Shown: piece after piece, positions 1 to 8,161 of the stretch
Numbering within the stretch: position 1 is the stretch's first letter
Layout of the letters: each line of letters begins with the position of its first letter
NCBI RefSeq assembly: GCF_029892485.1
Contig: NZ_JARXVG010000007.1
Coordinates: 124,001-188,000, forward strand
DNA from: Variovorax boronicumulans
GTDB taxonomy: Bacteria; Pseudomonadota; Gammaproteobacteria; Burkholderiales; Burkholderiaceae_C
Reading direction: 5' to 3'
DNA: 64,000 bases
Notes under the pieces: generated by a model
Databases searched by the model: none
What the model was told of the DNA's origin: nothing
What the model saw: only the letters and a program-made list of their open reading frames with translations
Position numbers and translations under genes: made by a program

Positions 1-1
1 G

Positions 2-805
2 TCGTCGCTGCTCACCGATGCGCAGTTCATGGCGTGGGGCTGGCGCATCGCGTTCCTCATCTCCGGCGTGATGGTGCTGGTGGGCATGTACATCCGCCTG
101 CACGTGCAGGAAACGCCCGAGTTCGCGGCCGTGAAGGCACGCAACGCCGAGCTGCGCATTCCGTTCATGGACATGATCCGCCGCTACCCCGGCAATGTGT
201 TGAAGGGCATGGGCGCGCGCTACATCGACGGCGTGTTCTTCAACATCTTCGGCGTGTTCTCGATCAACTACCTCACGAGCACGATCAAGATCAGCCGCAC
301 CGAAGCGCTGCTGGGCGTGATGGCCGCGGCGATCGTGATGATCTTCTTCATCCCCTTCTTCGGCCGGCTCTCCGACAAGGTGGGGCGCGCCAAGGTCTAC
401 ATGTGGGGGTCGCTGATCACGGCGGTGTCGGCGTTTCCGGGCTTCTGGCTCATGACGCACAGCGGCGGCAACGTGCTGCCGGTGTGGCTCGCGATCATCG
501 TGCCCTTCGGCATTCTGTATGCCTCGGTGTACGGGCCCGAAGCCGCGCTGTTCTGCGACCTGTTCGATGCGAAGGTGCGCTACACGGGCATCAGTTTCGT
601 CTACCAGTTCTCGGGCATCTTCGCCTCGGGCATCACGCCGATCATCGCGACCGCGCTCCTCAAGTCTGGCGGCGGCGAGCCTTGGCAGATCTGCATGTAC
701 GTGCTGTTCGCGGGTGCGGTCTCGGCGCTGTGCGCGTGGATGATCGGGCGCAGTCCGTCGCCAGCGGACACGGCCGATGCGCCGGTTGTCGTTGCCTCGC
801 GTTGA
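2..805 (+). CDS. MFS metabolite:H+ symporter, C-terminal part
   Basis: This is the 3' portion of a major facilitator superfamily transporter; the reading frame is open from base 2, so the start lies outside the window. About 267 residues are visible. Several hydrophobic spans follow one another, and the loop FFGRLSDKVGRAKVYMWG is the conserved MFS signature between helices in the metabolite:H+ symporter (ShiA/KgtP-like) subfamily. The segment RLHVQETPEF after the first visible span is also typical of that subfamily. It should import a small organic acid with protons across the inner membrane. The substrate cannot be told from the sequence. The stop codon is 6 bases from the end of the convergent DUF6134 gene. 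Confidence 0.85.
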   Translation, partial: SSLLTDAQFMAWGWRIAFLISGVMVLVGMYIRLHVQETPEFAAVKARNAELRIPFMDMIRRYPGNVLKGMGARYIDGVFFNIFGVFSINYLTSTIKISRTEALLGVMAAAIVMIFFIPFFGRLSDKVGRAKVYMWGSLITAVSAFPGFWLMTHSGGNVLPVWLAIIVPFGILYASVYGPEAALFCDLFDAKVRYTGISFVYQFSGIFASGITPIIATALLKSGGGEPWQICMYVLFAGAVSALCAWMIGRSPSPADTADAPVVVASR

Positions 806-811
806 GGCGAT

Positions 812-1450
812 CTACTTCAACCGGTAGCTGAGCTTGCGGCCGCCGCTGACGGTGGAATCTAGGCCGATCCACTCGCCCTCTGCCGAGTACCAGATGTCGA
901 TGGGCTGGGCCGTCGTCGTGATGCGCCAGCGCGTGCCCGCCACCGGCTGGCCGCGCACCTCCACCGTGCCGCTGCCGGCGCGGCTCACCTGCACCGCTTC
1001 GATCTTGCCGCTCTGCGAGTTGAGCAGCCGCTCCTGCTTGCGGATGGCGGGGTTCCAGTAGGCGAAGCTCATCAGGCAGCCGTCGAGCGATTGCGTGCCC
1101 TTGGCCGTGGTGACCGTCAACGCGCTGCTATCGCCGGTCGTGCTCGCGTCCACCTTCTCGGGCGTTCCGTCGTCGTCGGTCTTCGATGCGAGCTGGCGCA
1201 GGCAATCGCCCCGCCATTGCTCGGTCGCCGAATGCCGGTAGCGATAGACCGTGACGCCCAGCAGCTTGACCGCGAACGCCGCCTCGCTGGTCAGCCTGCG
1301 CTCTTCGCCATTGGTGGCGAGTGCGAAGCGGTGCTCGCCGATGGGCGAGTCGTCCAGCAGCACGCGGAAGTTCCATTCGCCACTGGCGGGGCCGGTGGCC
1401 GCAGCGGCGCCGCACCACAGCGCGATCAGTAGGAAGAGTGTGTTTTTCAT
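812..1450 (-). CDS. DUF6134-type exported protein
   Basis: A 212-residue protein with an N-terminal signal peptide (MKNTLFLLIALWCGAAAATG), then a soluble beta-rich domain. The body resembles the DUF6134 family, whose members are periplasmic proteins of unknown function often found beside cyclopropane fatty acid synthase and DUF1295 genes. The start ATG overlaps the TGA of the upstream DUF1295 gene by 4 bases, so the two are translationally coupled and this is the last gene of a three-gene operon with cfa. Residues YRYRHSATEQW and the C-terminal IDIWYSAEGEWIGL are the most conserved-looking parts. The family assignment is from recall of the pattern; no function is claimed. Confidence 0.75.
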   Translation of the reverse strand: MKNTLFLLIALWCGAAAATGPASGEWNFRVLLDDSPIGEHRFALATNGEERRLTSEAAFAVKLLGVTVYRYRHSATEQWRGDCLRQLASKTDDDGTPEKVDASTTGDSSALTVTTAKGTQSLDGCLMSFAYWNPAIRKQERLLNSQSGKIEAVQVSRAGSGTVEVRGQPVAGTRWRITTTAQPIDIWYSAEGEWIGLDSTVSGGRKLSYRLK

Positions 1451-2262
1451 GAAGGCTTGGGGTTGTTGTTGTTGTTGTCGCGCACCGGACCTGGCACGAA
1501 GGCGTTGGTGCGCGCGATGTAGTCGCGGTACGCGGGGCGGCGCTCGCCGATGTCTTCCTCGAGCATGCGCACGCCCGAGACGCGCAGCAACAGCCAGGTC
1601 ATGAGCAGCGGCGAGACGACCGTCCACCCGCCGCTCCAACCCGCGCCCGCCATGGCGATGAGCCATAGCCCCCACCAGACGCAGGCCTCGCCGAAGTAGT
1701 TGGGGTGCCGGGTGTAGCGCCAGAGGCCGCGGTCCATCACCCGCCCCTCGTTCGCACGGTCGGCCTTGAAGCGCGCCATCTGCGCATCGCCGATGGCCTC
1801 GAAGAAGATGCCGAAGAGCGCCAGCGCGATGCCGACCCCATCGAGCCACCCGAGCGGCTTCGCCGTCGCCACGCCCGGCAGGAACGGCGCGGAAACGATC
1901 CACGCGAGCACCGCCTGCAGCGCGAAGACGAGGTACAGGCTCTTGAACGCAAAGCCCGGCTGGTTGCGCGCGCGTATCGCCTGGTAGCGGCGGTCTTCGC
2001 CGTGGCCCCAGTTGCGCCAGGTGATGTAGAGGCCAAGCCGCACCGCCCAGGCCGTGCCCAGCACCGCCATGCACAGGCCGCGCGGCGTGTGGCCCGGCAA
2101 CAGCGCGAAGTAGACGAGCCCCGCGCCGACGATGCACACGGGCCACACGCGATCGACCAGGCTCACGTCATGGCGCGCGAGGCTCGCGAGCCAAGTGAGC
2201 AGCGCGACCAGCGCGGTCCATGCCAATCCGGCGAATGCGATGCCGAGCGTGCCCGCTGTCAT
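1447..2262 (-). CDS. DUF1295 / steroid 5-alpha-reductase-like membrane protein
   Basis: A polytopic membrane protein of 271 residues in the DUF1295 family, related to steroid 5-alpha reductases and isoprenylcysteine methyltransferases. The motif GLWRYTRHPNYFGE followed by WWGLWL is the diagnostic C-terminal signature. The start ATG overlaps the cfa stop codon by 4 bases (ATGA), and its own stop overlaps the next start in the same way. In other proteobacteria this family co-occurs with cyclopropane fatty acid synthase and is thought to act on modified membrane lipids; that role is an inference here. The C-terminus carries five asparagines in a row encoded by a perfect AAC tract, outside the conserved domain. 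Confidence 0.85.
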   Translation of the reverse strand: MTAGTLGIAFAGLAWTALVALLTWLASLARHDVSLVDRVWPVCIVGAGLVYFALLPGHTPRGLCMAVLGTAWAVRLGLYITWRNWGHGEDRRYQAIRARNQPGFAFKSLYLVFALQAVLAWIVSAPFLPGVATAKPLGWLDGVGIALALFGIFFEAIGDAQMARFKADRANEGRVMDRGLWRYTRHPNYFGEACVWWGLWLIAMAGAGWSGGWTVVSPLLMTWLLLRVSGVRMLEEDIGERRPAYRDYIARTNAFVPGPVRDNNNNNPKPS

Positions 2263-3302
2263 GCGCGCCGCTCGAACAAGTAGTGGCTCACCCACCAGCG
2301 CTGCCCGCCGTCGAAGCCGAACAGCTCCGCCACCGACATGAAAAAGAGCCGCCAGCGCGTCCACCACACGTTGGCCTCGGCGCCGTAAGTGGCCTGGAAC
2401 AGCGGGCGCAGCTGGTCGCGGCGCGCGTCCATGTTGCGCAGCCATGCCTCGGCCGTGCGCTGGTAGTGGCTACCCTCCCAACGCCAGCGGCGCAAGAGGC
2501 GCAGGTCGTCCTGGCAATGCAGCGCGAGATCGTCGCTGGGCATCATGCCGCCGGAGAAGAAGTACTTGCTCATCCAGTCGCTCGCGTCGCGCACCTCGAA
2601 GGGGTACGGCGCCTCGCGGTGCGCGAAGACGTGCATGAAGAAGCGCCCCTGCGGCTTGAGCCAGCGCGCGACGTTGGCGAAGGCCTGCGGCCAGTTGCGC
2701 AGGTGCTCGAACATTTCGACGGAGACGATGCGGTCGAAGCGGTCGGTAGTGTCGAAGGCGTTGATGTCGCGGGTCAGCACGCGGACGTTGGAAAGGCCGC
2801 GTTGGGTGGCCTGGCCTTCGATGTATTCGCGTTGGGAGTTGGAGTTGGAGAGCGCCGTGATCCAGCTGTTCGGGTACTTCGCGGCCATCCAGAGCGTGAG
2901 GGAGCCCCAGCCGCAACCCAGCTCGAGGATCTCTTGCCCGTCGACAAGGCCGGCGCGTTCGCAGGTGGCGGCGAGGGCGGCGGATTCGGCTTGCTCCAGC
3001 GTGTGGGTGCCTTCGGGCCAGTAGCAGCTGCTGTATTTGCGGTGGTTTCCCAGGACCTGGGCGAAGAAGGCGGCGGGGACTTCGTAGTGCTGCTCGTTGG
3101 CTTTCGCCGGGAGCGGGGCCAGGTGGGCGGAGCGCATCTGGGTGAGGAAGTCCTGGGTCATCTCGGCTGCGGCCAAGGGGTTGCCGGCCTGGAGCTCGGT
3201 CAGGCGTGCCTTGAGGAGGCGGCGGATGCCTTGGCGGAGGAAGGGGTCGGGGATCAGGCCTTTTTCTGCCCAGTGGAGGGCGGAGGTGATGTTCTGCGGC
3301 AT
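2259..3302 (-). CDS. Cyclopropane-fatty-acyl-phospholipid synthase family protein
   Basis: A 347-residue S-adenosylmethionine-dependent methyltransferase of the CFA synthase family, which transfers a methylene group to unsaturated acyl chains in membrane phospholipids. The SAM-binding motif ILELGCGWGSLTLW lies near residue 125, followed by the family segments SNSNSQREYIEGQA and VSVEMFEHLRNW. It is shorter than E. coli Cfa (382 residues) and lacks the usual extended N-terminal domain, as do the CfaB-like paralogues linked to photolyase genes. A good GAGGAG ribosome-binding site precedes the ATG. It is first in an operon with DUF1295 and DUF6134 genes and is divergent from the photolyase gene, which suggests a shared response to light or oxidative membrane damage. 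Confidence 0.88.
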   Translation of the reverse strand: MPQNITSALHWAEKGLIPDPFLRQGIRRLLKARLTELQAGNPLAAAEMTQDFLTQMRSAHLAPLPAKANEQHYEVPAAFFAQVLGNHRKYSSCYWPEGTHTLEQAESAALAATCERAGLVDGQEILELGCGWGSLTLWMAAKYPNSWITALSNSNSQREYIEGQATQRGLSNVRVLTRDINAFDTTDRFDRIVSVEMFEHLRNWPQAFANVARWLKPQGRFFMHVFAHREAPYPFEVRDASDWMSKYFFSGGMMPSDDLALHCQDDLRLLRRWRWEGSHYQRTAEAWLRNMDARRDQLRPLFQATYGAEANVWWTRWRLFFMSVAELFGFDGGQRWWVSHYLFERRA

Positions 3303-3367
3303 GGTGGTTCTCCTCGGAGGGCACGTTGAACAGGTGCGGTGGAGGGCTGTACGCAGACAAAGCAAGT

Positions 3368-3442
3368 TTGGATGTTGACCGCGATGGCGCGCGGGCTGCC
3401 CAGCACCGAAGACGGCATTGCCACGCCCTGCTCGGTGAACAC
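3368..3442 (-). pseudogene. Remnant of an ORF6N-domain protein gene
   Basis: On the minus strand this stretch encodes VFTEQGVAMPSSVLGSP followed by RAIAVNIQ. That is the hallmark C-terminal segment of the ORF6N DNA-binding domain (usual form: FTEQGVAMLSSVL, then RAIAVNI), found in phage-derived and toxin-linked regulators. The similarity covers about 25 codons; upstream and downstream the frame shows no further domain and there is no start. It lies in the divergent gap between cfa and the photolyase gene, so it is read as the decayed trace of a transferred gene. Confidence 0.7.
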
Positions 3443-3591
3443 GCAGGGAGCGGCGCCTCGGGCTAGAGTTGACGCCGGGTTCATGTGAGAAGCTGACATC
3501 GGCTTGAGTGGACGACTGAAAATAGCAGCGACATTCTGATGGCGATGCACTCGCGCCGATTGACCATGCAAGCACTTCCCTACCTTCGCCG

Positions 3592-5139
3592 ATGACACAT
3601 GCCATGCGCAATCTCGTCGTGGTCCTTGGCGACCAGTTGAGCCCATCCAGCGTGGCACTCGAAGGCTTCGACCCCGCCCAAGACCGCGTGTGGATGGCCG
3701 AGGTGCGCGAGGAGTCCGAGCACGTTCCGAGCACCAAGATGCGCACGGCCATCTTCCTGTCCGCGATGCGCCACTTTGCCGAGGCCATCGCCGCGCGCGG
3801 CATGCCCATCGACTACTTGAAACTCGGCACGCACGACTTCCCCTCGATCGAGGCCGCGTTGACGCACGCGCTGTCGCACCATCGCCCCGATGCGGTCGTG
3901 ATGATCGAGGCAGGCGAATGGCGTCTGGAACAGACGATCGCAAGGGTCTGCCAGGCCGCGAGCGTGCGGCTCGTGGTTCGCGACGACCTGCACTTCATGG
4001 CCTCGCACGCCGAGTTCTCGGAGCACGCGCACGGAAAACGCCGCCTCGTGATGGAAGACTTCTACCGCCGCATGCGGCTCAAGCACAAGCTGCTGCTCGA
4101 CGAAAGCGGCCAGCCCGAAGGCGGGCAATGGAATTACGACCACGACAACCGCGGCGCCTTCGGGCGCAACGGGCCGGGCATGCTGCCGCCTTCGCCCTCC
4201 TTCGCGCCCGATGCCGTCACCCGCGAGGTGCTGGCCGACGTCGAAACGCATTTCGGCGGCCACTACGGCAGCGCCGCGCAATTCGACTGGCCGGTCACGC
4301 GCGAGCAGGCACTCGCTGCCATGAACGACTTCATGGCCTTCAGGCTGCAGGACTTCGGGCGCTTCCAGGACGCGATGTGGACCGATGAGCCGGTGCTCTA
4401 TCACGGGCTCTTGTCTTCATCGCTGAACCTGAAGCTGCTCGATCCGCGCGAAGTGATCGATGCGGCCGTGGCGCAGTGGCGCGCAGGCGCAGCGCCGCTG
4501 GAATCGGTGGAAGGGTTCGTGCGCCAGATTCTCGGATGGCGCGAGTTCATGCGCGGTGTGTACTGGTGGCGCATGCCGCAGCTGGCCGATGCCAACGCAC
4601 TGGATCACCACGAAGACCTGCCGGATTGGTACTGGACGGGCAACGTCGGCATGAACTGCATGAAGCAGTCGATCGGCCAGACGCTGAGAACCGGCCATGC
4701 GCACCACATCCAGCGGCTGATGGTCACCGGCAACTTCGCGCTCACTTTCGGCGTGGCGCCGGCGCAGGTGCATGCGTGGTACCTGTCGGTGTATGTGGAT
4801 GCGGTGGAGTGGGTCGAATTGCCGAACACGGTGGGCATGTCGCTCTACGCCGATGGCGCGCGTTTCGTGACCAAGCCCTACGCCGCCGGCGGCGCCTACA
4901 TCCACCGCATGAGCAACTACTGCGACGGCTGCCGCTACAAGCCGGGCACGCGCGGCGGCGAAGGCGCCTGCCCGATGACGGTGATGTACTGGGACTTCGT
5001 GGCACGCCATGCGCGCATGCTCGAGAACAACCCGCGCACGAAGGTGATGACGCAGAACCTGCGGCGCTTTGGCGCCGACGAGTTGGCCGCGATACGGCGC
5101 ACCGCGGACCGCATGCGCGAGCGGCCGGATTCCCTGTAG
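3592..5139 (+). CDS. phrB: 4Fe-4S bacterial (6-4) photolyase (FeS-BCP/CryPro type)
   Basis: A 515-residue member of the FeS-BCP group of photolyases, which repair UV-induced (6-4) pyrimidine photoproducts using FAD, a ribolumazine antenna and a 4Fe-4S cluster. The N-terminal alpha/beta domain begins NLVVVLGDQLSPS. Four cysteines at residues 356, 444, 447 and 460 have the same spacing as the cluster ligands of Agrobacterium PhrB (350, 438, 441, 454), and the His pair H371-H372 in HAHHIQRL matches its active-site histidines. Translation may begin at this ATG or at the in-frame ATG at 3604, which gives an N-terminus closer to PhrB. The following DUF3253 gene is in the same direction 31 bases on. 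It is divergent from cfa. Confidence 0.93.
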   Translation: MTHAMRNLVVVLGDQLSPSSVALEGFDPAQDRVWMAEVREESEHVPSTKMRTAIFLSAMRHFAEAIAARGMPIDYLKLGTHDFPSIEAALTHALSHHRPDAVVMIEAGEWRLEQTIARVCQAASVRLVVRDDLHFMASHAEFSEHAHGKRRLVMEDFYRRMRLKHKLLLDESGQPEGGQWNYDHDNRGAFGRNGPGMLPPSPSFAPDAVTREVLADVETHFGGHYGSAAQFDWPVTREQALAAMNDFMAFRLQDFGRFQDAMWTDEPVLYHGLLSSSLNLKLLDPREVIDAAVAQWRAGAAPLESVEGFVRQILGWREFMRGVYWWRMPQLADANALDHHEDLPDWYWTGNVGMNCMKQSIGQTLRTGHAHHIQRLMVTGNFALTFGVAPAQVHAWYLSVYVDAVEWVELPNTVGMSLYADGARFVTKPYAAGGAYIHRMSNYCDGCRYKPGTRGGEGACPMTVMYWDFVARHARMLENNPRTKVMTQNLRRFGADELAAIRRTADRMRERPDSL

Positions 5140-5170
5140 ACCACCGCACGCCAAGCCGACCGACCGACCG

Positions 5171-5446
5171 ATGACAAACCAGGCCCCCACGCACGCGACC
5201 GACGAGAAGATCGAGCAGACGATCCTGGCGCTGCTGCAGCAACGCGATGCCGCCGCCTCGATCTGCCCGTCGGATGTTGCTCGCGCGCTGGCGACAGGCG
5301 AGCCCGGCTGGCGGGCGCTCATGCCCGAGGTGCGCCGGGTGGCTGCGGCGTTGGCGGCCAGGGGATTGCTGACGGTCACCCGTGGTGCGGAAGAGGTCGA
5401 TGCGATGTCCTCGGGTGGACCGATCCGCCTGCGCCGGCCGAGGTGA
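5171..5446 (+). CDS. DUF3253 domain protein
   Basis: A 91-residue basic protein of the DUF3253 family. It looks like a single winged-helix-like domain: an N-terminal helix IEQTILALLQQR, then SICPSDVARAL, VRRVAAALAARGLLTVTRGAEEV and the terminal SGGPIRLRRPR, which is the family signature. DUF3253 genes are frequently found beside photolyase genes, and this one starts 31 bases after the photolyase stop, so the two are probably co-transcribed. The start region carries tandem GACC units (5157-5170), which appear to be incidental. No function is known; a DNA- or RNA-binding role would be a guess from the fold. Confidence 0.8.
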   Translation: MTNQAPTHATDEKIEQTILALLQQRDAAASICPSDVARALATGEPGWRALMPEVRRVAAALAARGLLTVTRGAEEVDAMSSGGPIRLRRPR

Positions 5447-5535
5447 CGAGGGCCTGAGCCTGACCAGCCGCCGGGCCGCCGGATGCCCCTACAGCAGGCA
5501 ACCCCACTCCCGATGCTGGAACAATGCGCCCATCC

Positions 5536-6555
5536 ATGGACGGTCTCGATCTCATCAAAACATTCCGCGAGGTTGCGTTTCGCCGCAGCTTCTCCCGCGC
5601 CGCCGATTCGCTCGGCATGTCCAAGGCCACGGTCAGCCGCTATGTGGCCGAACTCGAAACGCGCAGCGGCGTGCGGCTGCTCAACCGCTCCACCCGCGCG
5701 CTGAGCCTCACCGATGCCGGGCAGGTGCTGCTGGACCGCAGCGCCGAGCTGGTGGCCATGGCCGAGAACACGCTCAACGACCTGCAGGCGCACGGCTCGC
5801 ATCCCAAGGGCCGGCTGCGCATGAGCGCGCCGAACGGGATGATCGCCGGCTGGCTCTCGGACGTGATGGCCGCGTTCATCAACCTCTACCCCGACGTGTA
5901 CGTGAGCCTGGTGTTCACCAACCGCGACATCGACCTGATCGAGGAAGGCATCGACATCCACCTGACGGGCGGGCGCATCGACGACATGAACCTCATCGTG
6001 CGCCGGCTGGTGCAGTACGACATGGTGGTGTGCGCCTCGCCGGCCTATTGGGCGCGGCGCGGCATTCCGCAGGTGCCCGAGGACATGGGCCGCCACGACA
6101 TCCTGAGCTATGCGTCGATGCCGACCACGCACCTGCCCTTCGAGACCGGCGGCAAGCCGCACGAAGTGGCGGTGCACAGCCGCATGGAGGCCAACGACGC
6201 GATGGCGCTCATCGAACTGGCACTGCGTGGCGTGGGCGTGGCCTATGTGCCGGAGCCGCTGGCGCAATCGCACCTGGAGCGCGGTGCGCTGGTGCCGGTG
6301 CTGCGCGAGCACATGCCGCGCGACCACTGGCTGTATGCGGCCTACTCGCAGCGCCGCCACAACAGCGCGGCGATGCGCGCGATGCTCGACTTCCTGGAGA
6401 AGTCGATGGAGCCGCTGGGCGACCCGCCCACCTTGCCGGCAATGCCGCCCGCCTCGCCGGTCTCGCCCCCTGTCACATGCGCCCTTTCCAGGGCACGAGA
6501 CGTCGCTCGAGCCACCGCATCAGCAGGTCGAACAGATACGCCACCACGCCAATGA
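5536..6555 (+). CDS. LysR family transcriptional regulator
   Basis: A 339-residue LysR-type regulator. The N-terminal winged helix-turn-helix (SFSRAADSLGMSKATVSRYVAELETRSGVRLLNRSTRALSLT region, residues about 18-60) is followed by an effector-binding domain of the substrate-binding-protein fold. The start ATG giving MDGLDLIKTF fits the family; an ATG 12 bases upstream is possible. After the usual end of the domain the frame continues for about 50 low-complexity residues rich in Pro, Ala and Arg, and its last 83 bases overlap the 3' end of the convergent tauC-like gene. The effector is unknown. Regulation of the adjacent tau genes is plausible from proximity only, since the genes converge rather than diverge. 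Confidence 0.88.
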   Translation: MDGLDLIKTFREVAFRRSFSRAADSLGMSKATVSRYVAELETRSGVRLLNRSTRALSLTDAGQVLLDRSAELVAMAENTLNDLQAHGSHPKGRLRMSAPNGMIAGWLSDVMAAFINLYPDVYVSLVFTNRDIDLIEEGIDIHLTGGRIDDMNLIVRRLVQYDMVVCASPAYWARRGIPQVPEDMGRHDILSYASMPTTHLPFETGGKPHEVAVHSRMEANDAMALIELALRGVGVAYVPEPLAQSHLERGALVPVLREHMPRDHWLYAAYSQRRHNSAAMRAMLDFLEKSMEPLGDPPTLPAMPPASPVSPPVTCALSRARDVARATASAGRTDTPPRQ

Positions 6556-7366
6556 CGATGATGCCCATGATGACGATGTCGGTGCGCAGGAAGTTCGACG
6601 CGTTCAGCACCATCTGACCCAGCCCCATGTTGGCCGCGACCATCTCGGCGGCCACGAGCGTGGTCCAGCCGAAGCCGATGGCGATGCGCATGCCCACGAG
6701 GATGTCGGGCAGCGCCGAGGGCAGGATGACATGGCGGACCACCTGCATGTAGCTCGCGCCCATCGAGTACGCGGCGTTGATCTGCTCCTGTGAAGCACTG
6801 CGCATGCCCGAGCGCGCGGCCAGTGCCAGCGGCGCGAAGCAGCTCAAAAAGATCAGCAGCACCTTCGGCAGCTCGTCGATGCCGAACCAGATGATGATGA
6901 GCGGCAGGTACGCGAGCGGCGGCAGCGGCCGGTAGAACTCCAGCGGCGGATCGAAGATGCCGCGCCAGAAGCGGCTCATGCCCATCGCGATGCCGACCGG
7001 AATGGCTGTGGCGCATGCGAGGAAGAAGGCCGAGAACACGCGGAACATGCTCGCCAGGAAGTGCTGCCACAGCGGCTTGTCGTTGGCCTGGCCGGTGAGG
7101 TATTCGTAGAACTGCTGGAACACGGCCTGCGGCGTCGGCAGGAAGAGCGGCTTGACCCAGCCCATGTTCGTGACGATGAACCACAGCGCGAACAGCGACA
7201 CCACGGTGACCACGCTGATGACGACGCTGGAGCCCTCGCCCGGCACCTTGAAGGCGCTGGTCTTGAGCTTGGCGCCCGGTGCGGGTGGCGGCGACGCGGC
7301 GGGCTTGGAAGGCGGTGTCATGGCGGCAGGAACAACACGTGGCGATGCGATGGTGACCTCAGGCAT
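6473..7366 (-). CDS. tauC: Taurine/sulfonate-type ABC transporter permease
   Basis: A 297-residue inner-membrane permease of the TauC/SsuC family. A proline-rich N-terminal tail is followed by six or so hydrophobic spans and the permease signature [32 protein letters not shown], whose EAA-like loop contacts the ATPase. The ATG at 7366 overlaps the end of the ATPase gene by 8 bases; a TTG two codons further upstream is an alternative. It completes a tauABC-like operon read on the minus strand. Its 3' end overlaps the convergent LysR gene by 83 bases, an unusually long tail-to-tail overlap. Confidence 0.88.
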   Translation of the reverse strand: MPEVTIASPRVVPAAMTPPSKPAASPPPAPGAKLKTSAFKVPGEGSSVVISVVTVVSLFALWFIVTNMGWVKPLFLPTPQAVFQQFYEYLTGQANDKPLWQHFLASMFRVFSAFFLACATAIPVGIAMGMSRFWRGIFDPPLEFYRPLPPLAYLPLIIIWFGIDELPKVLLIFLSCFAPLALAARSGMRSASQEQINAAYSMGASYMQVVRHVILPSALPDILVGMRIAIGFGWTTLVAAEMVAANMGLGQMVLNASNFLRTDIVIMGIIVIGVVAYLFDLLMRWLERRLVPWKGRM

Positions 7367-8147
7367 GCGCAACCTCGCGATGGTGAATGATCGACAAGAC
7401 CTCCTCGCGCATGCGGATGAATTCAGGCTCGGACTTCACCTTGCGCGAATCGCCGTGCGCGAGGTACTGGCGCGAGAACGGCACGTCGTCGTAGACGTGC
7501 GAGATGCGCCCGGGGCTGGGGCTCATCACGATGAGGCGGGTCGCGAGGAACAGCGCCTCCTCCACCGAGTGGGTGATGAAGAACACCATCTTGTTCGACT
7601 TGGACCAGGCCTTGAGCAGGATCTCCTGCACCTGTTCGCGTGTGAACGCATCGAGCGCGCCCATGGGCTCGTCCATGAGCAGCACGGCCGGGTCGCTGGC
7701 AAGCGCGCGCGCAATGCCCACGCGCTGCTGCATGCCGCCCGAGAGCTCGTACACCGCGCGGTCGGCGTACTGCTGCAGGCCGACGAGGCCGAGCTTGTCT
7801 TCGGCGATGCGGTCGCGATCGGCCTTGCCCGTGCCGGCCAGGCGCAGGCCCAGCGCCACGTTGTCGCGCACGTTGAGCCAGGGCATGAGCGCGTGCTTCT
7901 GGAACACGACGCCGCGGTCTGCACCCGGGCCGACGACGGGTTTGCCGTCGAGCAGGATCTCGCCGGTCGAAGGCGGAAGGAAGCCGGCGATGCTGTTGAG
8001 CAGCGTGGTCTTGCCGCAGCCCGAGGCACCGAGCGCAACGACGAAATCGCCGTCGTGCATGGTGAGGTTCACGGGCGCCAGCGCCTGCAGCGTGCCGCCC
8101 TTGACGGCGTAGTTGACCGTGAGGTCGCGGATGTCGAGCGTGGGCAT
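7359..8147 (-). CDS. tauB: Taurine/sulfonate-type ABC transporter ATP-binding protein
   Basis: A 262-residue cytoplasmic ATPase subunit. Walker A is GASGCGKTT (near residue 42), the Q-loop lies in [11 protein letters not shown], the ABC signature is [15 protein letters not shown], and Walker B is [11 protein letters not shown] followed by the switch histidine in [16 protein letters not shown]. This combination, especially the MPW in the Q-loop and the HSVEEAL segment, is characteristic of the nitrate/sulfonate/taurine group. It starts 14 bases after the binding-protein gene and ends inside the start of the permease gene, as expected for a translationally coupled tauABC operon. Confidence 0.9.
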   Translation of the reverse strand: MPTLDIRDLTVNYAVKGGTLQALAPVNLTMHDGDFVVALGASGCGKTTLLNSIAGFLPPSTGEILLDGKPVVGPGADRGVVFQKHALMPWLNVRDNVALGLRLAGTGKADRDRIAEDKLGLVGLQQYADRAVYELSGGMQQRVGIARALASDPAVLLMDEPMGALDAFTREQVQEILLKAWSKSNKMVFFITHSVEEALFLATRLIVMSPSPGRISHVYDDVPFSRQYLAHGDSRKVKSEPEFIRMREEVLSIIHHREVAHA

Positions 8148-8161
8148 CGAGTGGCGCCCGC

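Noticed and set aside
5157..5170. TetR-type operator from tandem GACC units before the DUF3253 gene
   Set aside because: The units are direct, not inverted, and lie just upstream of a start codon in a co-transcribed gene.
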